NCBI GenBank assembly: GCA_934149515.1
Contig: CAKPFD010000002.1
Coordinates: forward strand, 62,001-126,000
DNA from: an uncultured Bacilli bacterium
Lineage (GTDB): Bacteria > Bacillota_I > Bacilli_A > RF39 > UBA660
DNA: 64,000 nucleotides
Direction of reading: 5' to 3'
Shown: positions 53,660-62,114 of the stretch, in pieces
Layout of the letters: the number at the start of each line of letters is the position of its first letter
Position numbering within the stretch: the first letter of the stretch is position 1
The notes under the pieces: model-generated
Databases searched by the model: none
Told to the model about the DNA's origin: nothing
What the model saw: the letters and a program-made list of their open reading frames with translations, nothing else
Made by a program: the position numbers and the translations under genes

Positions 53660-53688
53660 TTGAAAAAAATCCATTATTTTAGTATAAT
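53660..53688 (+). promoter_or_regulatory. Promoter of parE-parC
   Basis: TTGAAA at 53660-53665, 17 bases, TATAAT at 53683-53688. Confidence 0.8.
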
Positions 53689-53751
53689 TTACTAGAAGAA
53701 TGAAAAGAAATAGCAAAAATGAAAAGATAACAAGAGGATGTGAAATGAAGT

Positions 53752-55653
53752 ATGGAAAAATATGATGATAATTCGATTAAAATTTTAGAAGGGCTAGAAG
53801 CAGTTAGAAAAAGACCTGGTATGTATATTGGTTCAACGGATAAGAAAGGTTTACACCATCTTGTTTGGGAAATTGTCGATAATGCTATCGATGAAGCGAT
53901 CAATGGATATGGAAAACATATTAAAATTACAATTCATAAGGATAAAAGTATATCTGTCGCTGATGAAGGAAGGGGTGTTCCCGTTGGAATGCATGCTTCA
54001 GGAAAACCAACGCCAGAAGTTATTTATACCATTTTACATGCTGGTGGAAAATTTGAAGAAGCAGGGTATAAAGTATCTGGTGGACTACATGGTGTTGGTG
54101 GAAGTGTGGTCAATGCCTTATCTAAATGGATGGAAGTAACTATCAAAAGAGATAAAGGGGAATACTATATTCGTTTTGAAAATGGTGGAAAAGTAGTTGT
54201 ACCTTTAAAACAAATTGGAACAACCAATAAAACTGGAACCACTGTTCGTTTTATGCCAGATGATACGATTTTTTCTACAACGAACTTTTCTTATACAACA
54301 ATTTGTGAAAGAATGCAAGAATCAGCTTTTTTATTAAAAGGGTTAACGATTGAAGTGATTGATGAAGAAGATGATCGTCACAACACTTTCCATTATGAAA
54401 CAGGACTTGTCGCTTTTGTTGAATATCTAAATGAAGATAAACAAACCATGCATAATGTGTTAGATTTTGAAGGAACAAAAAATCGTATTGAAGTAGAAAT
54501 TGCAATGCAATATACCAATACCTATCAAGAAAATATCGTATCCTTTGTCAATAACGTTAAAACAAGTGATGGTGGAACTCATGAAGTAGGATTCAAAACA
54601 GCCTTAACTCGTGTATTTAATGACTATGCGAAAAATAACGGATTTATTAAAGGCAAAGAAAAATCATTAGAAGGAAGCGATGTAAGAGAAGGCTTAACAG
54701 CAGTCATTTCCTTAAAAATACCAGAAGATTTATTACAATTTGAAGGACAAACCAAAGGAAAACTAGGAACGCCTCAAGCTCGTACTATTGTCGATGCTAT
54801 CGTTAGTGAAAAATTACAATTTTTCCTAGAAGAAAATAAAGCCATTGCCACAGATATCATCACCAAATCACTAAAAAGCAAACTAGCAAGAGAAGCCGCT
54901 AGAAAAGCCCGGGAAGAAGCCCGTAAAGGAAATGGTAAGAAAAAAGAAGAACGTTCTTTATCCGGTAAATTAGCACCAGCACAAAGCAAAGATAAAACGA
55001 AAAAAGAACTATTCCTAGTAGAAGGAGATTCTGCTGGTGGATCAGCCAAACAAGGTAGAGATAGAAAATATCAAGCCATTTTACCATTGCGTGGAAAAGT
55101 ATTAAATACTGAAAAAACCAAAGAAGAAGATATCTTAAAAAATGAAGAAATCAATACGATGATTTATACCATTGGAGCAGGGTATGGTTCAAACTTTGAT
55201 CTAGCCGACTGTGAATATTCAAAAGTCATTATCATGAGTGATGCTGATGAAGATGGTGGACACATTCAATGCTTATTATTAACCTTTTTCTATCGTTATA
55301 TGAGACCATTAATTGAAGATGGACGTTTATTTGTGGCACTACCACCATTATTTAAAATTCAAAGTGGTAAAACAATTGAATACGCTTATACTGTTGAAGA
55401 AATGAAAGAAAAAAGCAAAGGCAAAAAATGCGATATTCAACGATATAAAGGATTAGGTGAAATGAATGCTGATCAACTATGTGAAACAACCATGCAAAAA
55501 GGAACAAGAACACTAATTCGTGTCAACATTGAAGACGCTCAACTAGCCGAAAAACGTGTCTCTGTTTTAATGGGAGATGAAGTAGCACCAAGAAAAGAAT
55601 GGATCGAAGAAAACGTTGAATTTTCATTAGAAGATGATTATGAAATTAAGTAG
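53752..55653 (+). CDS. parE: DNA topoisomerase IV subunit B
   Basis: A 633-residue type IIA topoisomerase ATPase. EIVDNAIDEAINGYG (ATP-binding Asn), DEGRGVPVGMHASGKPT and GGLHGVGGSVVNALS form the GHKL site; LFLVEGDSAGGSAKQGRDR and IIMSDADEDGGHI form the TOPRIM metal site. GyrB is a close relative, but the direct pairing with a ParC-like subunit that lacks the GyrA box supports ParE. It decatenates daughter chromosomes. The ribosome-binding site (AGAGGATG) is rather far from the ATG at 53752. Confidence 0.93.
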   Translation: MEKYDDNSIKILEGLEAVRKRPGMYIGSTDKKGLHHLVWEIVDNAIDEAINGYGKHIKITIHKDKSISVADEGRGVPVGMHASGKPTPEVIYTILHAGGKFEEAGYKVSGGLHGVGGSVVNALSKWMEVTIKRDKGEYYIRFENGGKVVVPLKQIGTTNKTGTTVRFMPDDTIFSTTNFSYTTICERMQESAFLLKGLTIEVIDEEDDRHNTFHYETGLVAFVEYLNEDKQTMHNVLDFEGTKNRIEVEIAMQYTNTYQENIVSFVNNVKTSDGGTHEVGFKTALTRVFNDYAKNNGFIKGKEKSLEGSDVREGLTAVISLKIPEDLLQFEGQTKGKLGTPQARTIVDAIVSEKLQFFLEENKAIATDIITKSLKSKLAREAARKAREEARKGNGKKKEERSLSGKLAPAQSKDKTKKELFLVEGDSAGGSAKQGRDRKYQAILPLRGKVLNTEKTKEEDILKNEEINTMIYTIGAGYGSNFDLADCEYSKVIIMSDADEDGGHIQCLLLTFFYRYMRPLIEDGRLFVALPPLFKIQSGKTIEYAYTVEEMKEKSKGKKCDIQRYKGLGEMNADQLCETTMQKGTRTLIRVNIEDAQLAEKRVSVLMGDEVAPRKEWIEENVEFSLEDDYEIK

Positions 55654-55668
55654 AAATTAGGTGAAAAT

Positions 55669-58176
55669 ATGACAAATAATAAAGAACAAACACAACAAAC
55701 ACTAGAAAAAATATTTGATTATACCCTAGAAGATATCATGGGCGAACGCTTTGGTAGTTACTCTAAATACATCATTCAAGATAGAGCAATTCCTGATGCA
55801 AGAGATGGCTTAAAACCAGTACAACGTCGTATCTTATATTCTATGAATAAAGAAAAAAATACCTATGATCATGGTTATCGAAAAAGTGCCAAAACAGTAG
55901 GAGATGTCATTGGTAATTATCATCCTCATGGTGATAGCTCTATCTATGATGCTATGGTAAGAATGAGCCAAGCTTGGAAAACACGCCTTCCTTACATTGA
56001 CATGCATGGGAATAATGGTTCTATCGATGGCGATAGTCCAGCAGCTTATCGTTATACAGAAGCCCGTCTTTCTAAGATTGCTAATGAAATGTTGCGTGAT
56101 ATTGATAAGGATACTGTAGAATTTGCACCGAACTTTGATGATACAACAGTTGAACCAACAGTTTTACCAGCAAGGTTTCCAGCCCTTTTAGTCTATGGAG
56201 CAATGGGAATATCAGCAGGATATGCTACCAATATTCCACCACATAATCTAAATGAAATCGTAAATGCTACTATCTATCGAATTGATCATGAAGACTGCAG
56301 CTTAGAAGAATTAATGCAATTTGTTAAAGGACCAGACTTTCCAACTGGTGGAATTGTCGAAGGCTTAGCAGGTATCAAAGAAGCATACCAAACAGGAAGA
56401 GGACGAATTATTATCAAAAGTCGTTATCAAATCGAAAAAGATGCCATCATCATTACCGAAATACCATTCGAGGTCAATAAAGCCCAATTAGTAAAAAAAA
56501 TAGATGATATTAAATTAGATAAAAAAATCGAAGGAATTGCTGAAGTACGTGATGAATCTGCCCAAGATATCCGTATTGTCATTGATTTAAAGAAAAATGC
56601 CAACCAAGATTTAATCATCAACTACCTATTAAAAAATACTGATATGCAAATTAGTTACAACTTCAACATGGTAGCTATCGTCAACAAACGCCCTAAATTA
56701 TTAGGACTAGAAAAAGCCTTAGATGCCTTTATTAATCACCAAAAAACAGTAGTAAAAAGAAGAACAACATTCGATTTAGCACATGCCAAAGCAAGATATC
56801 ATATCGTTGAAGGCTTAATAAAATGTCTTTCCATCTTAGATGAAGTCATTCAAACAATCAGGCAATCTAAAAACAAACAAGACGCCAAAGAAAATCTAGT
56901 ACGTTTATATGACTTTACCATAGAACAAGCAGAAGCTATCGTTACCTTGCAATTATATCGCTTAACCAACACAGATGTAGTAGCACTAGAAGAAGAAATG
57001 CAAAACCTTGAAAAAATCATTCACGGCTTAAATGCAATTTTAGGAAGCGAAGAAATCTTGAAAAATGTCATGAAAAAAGATTTAAACGATCTAAACACCA
57101 ACTATCAAACACCACGTCTTACTGATATCAAAGATGAAATTACCGAAATTAAAATTGAAAAAACAGCCATGATCGCCAAAGAAGATACAATCGTAACACT
57201 AAGTAAAGATGGCTATATCAAACGAACTAACTTAAGAAGCTATAGTGCCAGCAATGGCGAAGAAACAACCCTAAAAGAAAATGACTATTTACTAGGAATT
57301 GCCAAGATGAATACCCTACAAACATTACTAGTATTTACCTCATTAGGAAACTTCTTATCCATTCCAGTTCACACTATCTATGATTTAAAATGGAAAGATC
57401 TAGGAAAACATGTTAGTAACTTAGTACCACTTGATCAAGAAGAAGAGATCATCGGAATGATACCAGTCAAAGACTTTTCTGATAAAGTAAACATCTTACT
57501 AACAACAAAACTAGGAATGATTAAACGAACCAGTTTAGAAGAATTTAAACTAACAAGAAACTCTAAACCAAGTAGTTGTATGAAATTAAAACAAGAAGAT
57601 AAATTAGTAAGCGTCAGCCTAGATACCGAAGAAGACATCTTTATTGAAACTTACCAAGGCTATGGATTATGGTTTTCTAAAGAAGAAGTACCAATTGTTG
57701 GTATTAAAGCAGCAGGAGTTAAAGCCATTAACTTAAAAGATGATAAGATCGTGTCAGCACTTAACTTTGCAGAAAATAAAATCGAATATATTGCAATTGT
57801 TACAGATAAAGGGACAGGTAAAAGAATGCATTTAAAAGACTTTGAAAAAACAACAAGAGCTCGTCGTGGACTAATGACCATAAGAGATGTCAAAACAAAT
57901 CCATATCACATCATCAAAGCCTTTATGCCAAACCTAAAAGATAAAATAGGACTAAAAACAGGAGAAATCATCCAAATAAAAACAACTGATCTAAAAGTAA
58001 GCGATCGCTACTCAACTGGTAATACCATTACCAAAAAACCAATTGAAGACGTTTTTCTTTACCAAGACTTGATAGAAGAACAACAAGATGAACCAGTCAA
58101 AGAAATCCCTAAAAAAGATCAAATTTCTTTAGAAGAAATCGATGCTAGATTGATGACAATTGATGATTTTTTATAA
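55669..58176 (+). CDS. parC: DNA topoisomerase IV subunit A
   Basis: An 835-residue breakage-rejoining subunit. RAIPDARDGLKPVQRRILYSM near residue 42, YHPHGDSSIYDAMVRMSQ near 83 (the quinolone-determining region) and AAYRYTEARLSKIA with the active-site Tyr near 123 are diagnostic. The C-terminal domain forms beta-pinwheel blades; it contains TTRARRGLM where GyrA would have the QRRGGKG box, which marks it as ParC. It follows parE after 15 bases with AGGTGAAA before the ATG. Confidence 0.95.
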   Translation: MTNNKEQTQQTLEKIFDYTLEDIMGERFGSYSKYIIQDRAIPDARDGLKPVQRRILYSMNKEKNTYDHGYRKSAKTVGDVIGNYHPHGDSSIYDAMVRMSQAWKTRLPYIDMHGNNGSIDGDSPAAYRYTEARLSKIANEMLRDIDKDTVEFAPNFDDTTVEPTVLPARFPALLVYGAMGISAGYATNIPPHNLNEIVNATIYRIDHEDCSLEELMQFVKGPDFPTGGIVEGLAGIKEAYQTGRGRIIIKSRYQIEKDAIIITEIPFEVNKAQLVKKIDDIKLDKKIEGIAEVRDESAQDIRIVIDLKKNANQDLIINYLLKNTDMQISYNFNMVAIVNKRPKLLGLEKALDAFINHQKTVVKRRTTFDLAHAKARYHIVEGLIKCLSILDEVIQTIRQSKNKQDAKENLVRLYDFTIEQAEAIVTLQLYRLTNTDVVALEEEMQNLEKIIHGLNAILGSEEILKNVMKKDLNDLNTNYQTPRLTDIKDEITEIKIEKTAMIAKEDTIVTLSKDGYIKRTNLRSYSASNGEETTLKENDYLLGIAKMNTLQTLLVFTSLGNFLSIPVHTIYDLKWKDLGKHVSNLVPLDQEEEIIGMIPVKDFSDKVNILLTTKLGMIKRTSLEEFKLTRNSKPSSCMKLKQEDKLVSVSLDTEEDIFIETYQGYGLWFSKEEVPIVGIKAAGVKAINLKDDKIVSALNFAENKIEYIAIVTDKGTGKRMHLKDFEKTTRARRGLMTIRDVKTNPYHIIKAFMPNLKDKIGLKTGEIIQIKTTDLKVSDRYSTGNTITKKPIEDVFLYQDLIEEQQDEPVKEIPKKDQISLEEIDARLMTIDDFL

Positions 58177-58204
58177 AAAAATAGATATAATTCTATTTTT
58201 TTTC
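58175..58204 (+). terminator. Terminator of parE-parC
   Basis: AAAAAATAGA at 58176-58185 pairs with TCTATTTTTT at 58192-58201, directly after the stop codon. Confidence 0.75.
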
Positions 58205-58229
58205 ATATAGTAGTGGTAGGTGAAGTTTG

Positions 58230-58589
58230 ATGTCAAAAGAAGCATTTAAAAGTTTTGTAAGACAACATCCCTATTTAACCGATTCTGTTTATCAACATCG
58301 CACCACCTGGCAAGAATTATATGAATTGTATGACATCTATGGTAATGATGAACAAATATTTAAAAAATATCAACTACCAAAAGAAGATACAACAACAAAA
58401 ACAAAGAATCAATTTGCTTTTAACGAACTAATTTCCATGATTCAAAATGTTGATTTAGAAACAGTACAAAAAGGTGTCAACGGACTTCAAAAAGCAATCG
58501 GCTTATTACAAGAAATAGCACCAAATAAAGACAAAACCATAACACCCCAATATGAAGAAAGACCACTATATAAATATTATGAGGACTAA
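58230..58589 (+). CDS. ylbD: YlbD-like protein (putative spore coat)
   Basis: A 119-residue protein whose N-terminus (FKSFVRQHPYL..W.ELYELYDIYG) and C-terminal helix (LISMIQNVDLETVQKGVNGLQKAIGLLQEI) match the YlbD family, annotated as a putative coat protein in Bacillus. It is followed with a one-base overlap by a YlbE-like gene, the Bacillus order. ATG 58230 has AGGTGA at proper spacing. The role is inferred from homology and from the presence of sporulation genes elsewhere in the window. Confidence 0.8.
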   Translation: MSKEAFKSFVRQHPYLTDSVYQHRTTWQELYELYDIYGNDEQIFKKYQLPKEDTTTKTKNQFAFNELISMIQNVDLETVQKGVNGLQKAIGLLQEIAPNKDKTITPQYEERPLYKYYED

Positions 58590-58810
58590 TGCAAGTAGCA
58601 ACTCTGATTGCAATTAAAAATAACCCTAACTTATATCGTTATTTACAAGAAAATTCATATTGGTATAAATACTTAAATAGAAGCCCCATCTATCTTGAAC
58701 AAATGATGGAACAAATGAAAGAAGCCTATCACTTAACGCCAGCTGCCAAAATGGAAAACATCGCCAAAACAATGAATTTAGTAAAAAATTTTATGGACAT
58801 TATCAATTAA
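58589..58810 (+). CDS. ylbE: YlbE-like protein
   Basis: A 73-residue helical protein. IKNNPNLYRYLQENSYWYKYLNRSP follows the YlbE pattern of an acidic-aromatic helix, then WY.L.R.P. Function unknown in any species. It starts on the last base of the ylbD stop codon. In Bacillus the next genes are ylbF and rsmD; here a DGR target, the template repeat and a minus-strand gene come in between. Confidence 0.8.
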   Translation: MQVATLIAIKNNPNLYRYLQENSYWYKYLNRSPIYLEQMMEQMKEAYHLTPAAKMENIAKTMNLVKNFMDIIN

Positions 58811-58867
58811 AATAGGTATGATAATCTTATAAGAAAAATAGAAAAAAGAAGAAATTCTTCTGTAATT

Positions 58868-58904
58868 AAAGATCAAGGTAATCTATTTTCTTGATCTTTT
58901 TATT
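58868..58904 (+). terminator. Terminator hairpin immediately before DGR target 3
   Basis: AAAGATCAAG at 58868-58877 pairs with CTTGATCTTT at 58890-58899, then T residues. Only 22 bases separate it from the ATG of target 3, too few for a promoter, so target 3 must be transcribed through this hairpin. Confidence 0.8.
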
Positions 58905-58926
58905 TGTTAAATAGTAGGGGTGAGCT

Positions 58927-60792
58927 ATGAAGAATAAAAAAGAACCGAAAAAGAAACTAATAATCAGTTTTCTAGTGCTATTTTTATGTATTATCATTGG
59001 TATCAGTTATGCTTATTTATCGATATTTTTGACATCGAATAAAGAAAATCTTGTTAAAGTAGGGGATTTAAATCTAGTGTTAGATGAAACTTCTAGTAAT
59101 GGGATAACTTTAGAAAATGATGTTGCCATCACCGATGAAGAAGGATTAGCACAAGAAGGAACAAGCTTTTCTTTAAAGAATAATGGTAAGGCTTATATTT
59201 GTTATAAGTTATATTTAGATGATAAAGATCTAACCAGTGGCGAAACAAGAGTCGATGATAAATTAATTAAATTCAGTTTAGATAAAGATAGTGCAGTAGG
59301 GAAAGCCCAAACACTACCAACGATTGGTACCAATCCAAACCGTTTGTTGGATGAAGGAACAATTGATAGTGGAGCTACAATTAATTACAAATTACGCTTA
59401 TGGTTTAATAGTGAAATAGATGCCAATTACTCTGGCCAAGTTTTTAAAGGAAAATTAAGAGTAGAAGCAACCCAGTGTGAAAAATTACCAACAGTCTCTG
59501 AACAATTACTAGCAGGAGTAGGTACTAAAGGAGCAATAGATACCTCTGATTCAGAGCAAACTTTTATCACTGGGACAGATCCAAACAACTATATTTGGTA
59601 TAGTGGAAAACTATGGAGAGCAGTATCGATTGATCCGACCGATAATAGTGTCAAACTAGTAACACAATGGAATATATCAATAATTCCATATAATAGAAAT
59701 GGTAACACAAATTTTGAAGAAAGCCATACACAACAATGGTTGAATGATACAACAGAAGATGGTTTCTTAGGAAATTTAAGAGATTATGAAAAATTCATTA
59801 AAACTAATAGCGTTTGGAATGCCACACAAACAACTGCAACGACAAAACCTGATAAAACCACAATGGTAACAAGTACAGTAGGATTATTAAATATGTATGA
59901 ATATGTAATGAGTTATAAAAATGCTACTACATCAACAGGTTATTTAAATAATGGTCTATATTGGTGGACGTTAACACCATATAGCACAACACTTGTTCGC
60001 TACATAAACTATTATGGTAATATAGATAATCATAGTGTTGCATATTCATATGGAGTACGTCCTTCAATTAACTTAAAATCTAGTGTAGAAATTGTATCAG
60101 GAACCGGAACAGAAGATAACCCTTATCGCTTAAAAGGAGATAGTGATGCACCAACATCAGGAACAAAATTAGCAACAAGATATAGTGGTGAGTACATACG
60201 ATTTGGCACTGGAGAAAACAATCTATATCAAATTGTCAGTCACGAAACAGAAAAAATGACAAAAATAGCAAGTGCTATGCCATTGAAAGAAAATGGAATT
60301 ACTAAACTAATGACTTTTGCAAGTTCAGGAGTTAATTATTCAAGTAGTAATACAATAGGAGCATTTTTGAATGGTGAGTATTTAACAAGTGGAAGTTATC
60401 TAACGACTGCTCAAATAAATATGATAGAAGATAATACTACCTGGTATTTGGGAACAGTTGGATTTTGTATGAGTTATAAACTAGCCAAATACACAAATAC
60501 ATCTAGTACATCAGTAACATCAAATACAACGACAGCCAAAATTGGATTATTAAGAATAGGGGAATTAAATGCAGGGCAATTTATTAGATATGGAAATAAT
60601 ACAACACATTGGTCATTAACACCATATAGCACAACTAACGTTAATTACATAGATAATCTTGGCGATACGAGCAATAATGTTGTTACAACTTTGTATGGTA
60701 TTCGACCAACCATGAATTTAAAGCCTAATGTCATTATCACAAGTGGTGATGGTACAAAAGATAATCCATTTGAAGTGAAATTAGCAGGATAA
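58927..60792 (+). CDS. Secreted surface protein with two lectin-like modules (DGR target family, copy 3)
   Basis: A 621-residue paralogue. The signal segment is residues 11-33 (ending ISYAYLS), the TasA/camelysin-like domain (34-180) is nearly the same as in target 2, and two lectin-like modules follow. Its variable-segment positions (residues 357-379 and 572-594) align in frame, but even invariant codons differ from the template (ATA for GTG, GCA for GCG), and codon use is ordinary AT-rich. So this copy does not look like a recent product of the template that lies 110 bases downstream. GGGGTGAG precedes the ATG. Role as a surface binding protein is inferred. Confidence 0.82.
   Translation: MKNKKEPKKKLIISFLVLFLCIIIGISYAYLSIFLTSNKENLVKVGDLNLVLDETSSNGITLENDVAITDEEGLAQEGTSFSLKNNGKAYICYKLYLDDKDLTSGETRVDDKLIKFSLDKDSAVGKAQTLPTIGTNPNRLLDEGTIDSGATINYKLRLWFNSEIDANYSGQVFKGKLRVEATQCEKLPTVSEQLLAGVGTKGAIDTSDSEQTFITGTDPNNYIWYSGKLWRAVSIDPTDNSVKLVTQWNISIIPYNRNGNTNFEESHTQQWLNDTTEDGFLGNLRDYEKFIKTNSVWNATQTTATTKPDKTTMVTSTVGLLNMYEYVMSYKNATTSTGYLNNGLYWWTLTPYSTTLVRYINYYGNIDNHSVAYSYGVRPSINLKSSVEIVSGTGTEDNPYRLKGDSDAPTSGTKLATRYSGEYIRFGTGENNLYQIVSHETEKMTKIASAMPLKENGITKLMTFASSGVNYSSSNTIGAFLNGEYLTSGSYLTTAQINMIEDNTTWYLGTVGFCMSYKLAKYTNTSSTSVTSNTTTAKIGLLRIGELNAGQFIRYGNNTTHWSLTPYSTTNVNYIDNLGDTSNNVVTTLYGIRPTMNLKPNVIITSGDGTKDNPFEVKLAG
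59995..60063 (+). repeat. Diverged variable-region position VR5 in target 3 (first module)
   Basis: Aligns in frame to 60902-60970 by protein position, but differences occur at all bases, including constant codons. It keeps Tyr, Asn, His and Asp at the variable positions. Confidence 0.6.
60640..60708 (+). repeat. Diverged variable-region position VR6 in target 3 (second module)
   Basis: In-frame equivalent of the other variable regions with many non-A differences. GGC, GAT and the ACG-AGC-AAT-AAT stretch are the most template-like part. Confidence 0.55.
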
Positions 60793-60901
60793 TGTTTTTT
60801 CGGTGCAGATGTTCCTGAGCAGAAAAAAACATAAAAATTTAAATTTTAACTATAATTATAAATGTTAATAGATTATAGTAAGGTATGATCAAAAAGAAAA
60901 C

Positions 60902-60970
60902 GTCCGTTATGTGAACAACAATGGCAATGCGAATAACAACGATGTTACGAATTCGAACGGGGGTCGTTCC
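60902..60970 (+). other. Template repeat (TR) of a diversity-generating retroelement
   Basis: A non-coding 69-base sequence that aligns without gaps to the variable regions at 19413, 20061, 31931 and 32573. Read in their frame, codons 5, 6, 7, 9, 11, 12, 13, 17 and 19 are all AAC or AAT, exactly the positions that vary. Constant codons (GTG, GGC, GCG, GTT, ACG, TCG) are shared. In VR1, VR2 and VR4, 26 of 30 substitutions in codons 1-19 fall on template adenines. Its GC content and codons are unlike the AT-rich surroundings. Codon 11 ends in T here and C in all VRs, so the active template may be a near-identical copy elsewhere, or this one has drifted. No reverse transcriptase is in the window. 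Confidence 0.85.
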
Positions 60971-61033
60971 ATTTCCCTTTAAACCTAGTTGTTTACGAAA
61001 GATGTAAATAAAATAGCTAAAAGATACATCATT

Positions 61034-61070
61034 AAAAAAAGTCAAAACGTACCTGTTTTGGCTTTTCCTT
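61034..61070. terminator. Bidirectional terminator right of the TR
   Basis: AAAAGTCAAAAC at 61037-61048 pairs with GTTTTGGCTTTT at 61055-61066 (one G-T pair). T residues follow on the plus strand and A residues precede it, so it can end both the TR transcript and the minus-strand gene. Confidence 0.75.
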
Positions 61071-61073
61071 TTC

Positions 61074-62009
61074 TTAAAATAATTTTTTCACTTTAGGTGG
61101 TTTGCTTCGATCGAATACATCTTGTATCATTTCTATAATAATCTTATTTGTGTCATTAAATCTATTTGGTTTTTCATCGTAAAGAGAAGAAAACATCTCT
61201 TCTGCTAGAATATCACTTTGAATAGGGTTTAAAGTTTCAATGAAACTAGCTAAATAACATTTTGCTAACATGGCTTGATTTTGATAAGTACGTTTTTCTA
61301 AATCCTGATCCGTTATATTACTTAATAAAAGCGTTGTATAATAAATAGGGTTTTCTGCCAAAAGCATCTTTTGATCAGAATAAAATGGTTCATACTGATG
61401 ATAAAACTTGCAAGAAGTATCAAATCTGGTAGCAGAAATTTTAGCACTAGTTCTTGTAATCTTTTGATTTTTCAAAATCATTTCATCCATTAATTCTGGA
61501 TATAAAAATAAAAGTTGTTGTTGAAACTCATTTGCTACTTTCATTTCTTTTGCATCTTCTAATAAACCAATTAATCTCTCAACATGATCTAAACGATACA
61601 ACACTAAATCATCTATTTCTAAACCAGGTGGTACAAAATTAGTAAATAAATAAGAAAATAAAAAATCATAATCATCTTCATTTTCCACAAAATATTGCTC
61701 ATCTTCTGCTAAAATTGTTAATAATTCAATATATAAACGTTGATAAGGAAAAAGTTTTTGATGATTTTCATTCGTTAAAAGATCAAATTCAATATTATAA
61801 TCTTGCTTGGTTTGAAATAGTTGCTGAAAATAATGAAAATAATCAAATGCCTGTTTTGGCGTGATGCGACTTAAAATCTTTTTTTCTTCTTCCCGTAATA
61901 GTTGAATATGTGGAAGATGTTTCTCATAATTTTCATCATTCATCAGTGCAATATGTTCCTTAGCAATTAAATTTTGATAACGATAAAGATTAAGATTCGT
62001 TTTACTCAT
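61074..62009 (-). CDS. Hypothetical helical protein, 311 residues
   Basis: A mostly helical, acidic, cytosolic protein without membrane segments or motifs that I recognise. It has runs rich in Tyr, Phe, Gln and Leu (FDYFHYFQQLF, QQLLFLYPELMDEMI). AGGTGAG precedes the ATG. It lies between the TR and ylbF on the opposite strand. It has none of the reverse-transcriptase motifs and is not an Avd-like four-helix protein by length. Function unknown. Confidence 0.7.
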   Translation of the reverse strand: MSKTNLNLYRYQNLIAKEHIALMNDENYEKHLPHIQLLREEEKKILSRITPKQAFDYFHYFQQLFQTKQDYNIEFDLLTNENHQKLFPYQRLYIELLTILAEDEQYFVENEDDYDFLFSYLFTNFVPPGLEIDDLVLYRLDHVERLIGLLEDAKEMKVANEFQQQLLFLYPELMDEMILKNQKITRTSAKISATRFDTSCKFYHQYEPFYSDQKMLLAENPIYYTTLLLSNITDQDLEKRTYQNQAMLAKCYLASFIETLNPIQSDILAEEMFSSLYDEKPNRFNDTNKIIIEMIQDVFDRSKPPKVKKLF

Positions 62010-62086
62010 ATACCCATCTCACCTCGATTTAGAGTTATTATAACGATAAAACAGTAAAAAATCTAGTCATAATCTAAAATTTTCGT

Positions 62087-62092
62087 TATAAT
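62087..62092 (+). promoter_or_regulatory. -10 box of ylbF-rsmD
   Basis: TATAAT at 62087-62092, 22 bases before the ylbF start; the -35 region is poor. Confidence 0.45.
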
Positions 62093-62114
62093 AAAAAAGA
62101 ACTAGGTGATAACA

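Larger units (their letters stand above)
60793..61073. other. Intergenic region holding the TR
   Basis: After target 3 the 281 bases contain an inverted repeat ATGTTTTTTC / GAAAAAAACAT (about 60792-60832), AT-rich sequence with possible -10 boxes (60851, 60884), the TR at 60902-60970, a stretch resembling the 3-prime end of target genes (TTTACGAAAGATG near 60993) and the bidirectional terminator. No gene is seen. Confidence 0.6.

Noticed and set aside
54774..55049. Minus-strand frame of 91 codons inside parE
   Set aside because: It is a shadow of the strongly conserved TOPRIM region of parE; no ribosome-binding site and no recognisable protein.
53752..58176. Calling the topoisomerase pair gyrB-gyrA
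   Set aside because: The A subunit has RARRGLM instead of a GyrA box, and there are no replication-origin genes such as dnaA or recF nearby, so parE-parC is preferred.
58811..58867. Third copy of the 133-bp repeat upstream of target 3
   Set aside because: Only about 17 bases (TATAAGAAAAATAGAAA) match; the rest does not align, so chance similarity in AT-rich DNA cannot be excluded.
61074..62009. Minus-strand gene beside the TR as the missing reverse transcriptase or accessory protein
   Set aside because: None of the RT palm motifs is present, and the length and composition do not fit an Avd protein.
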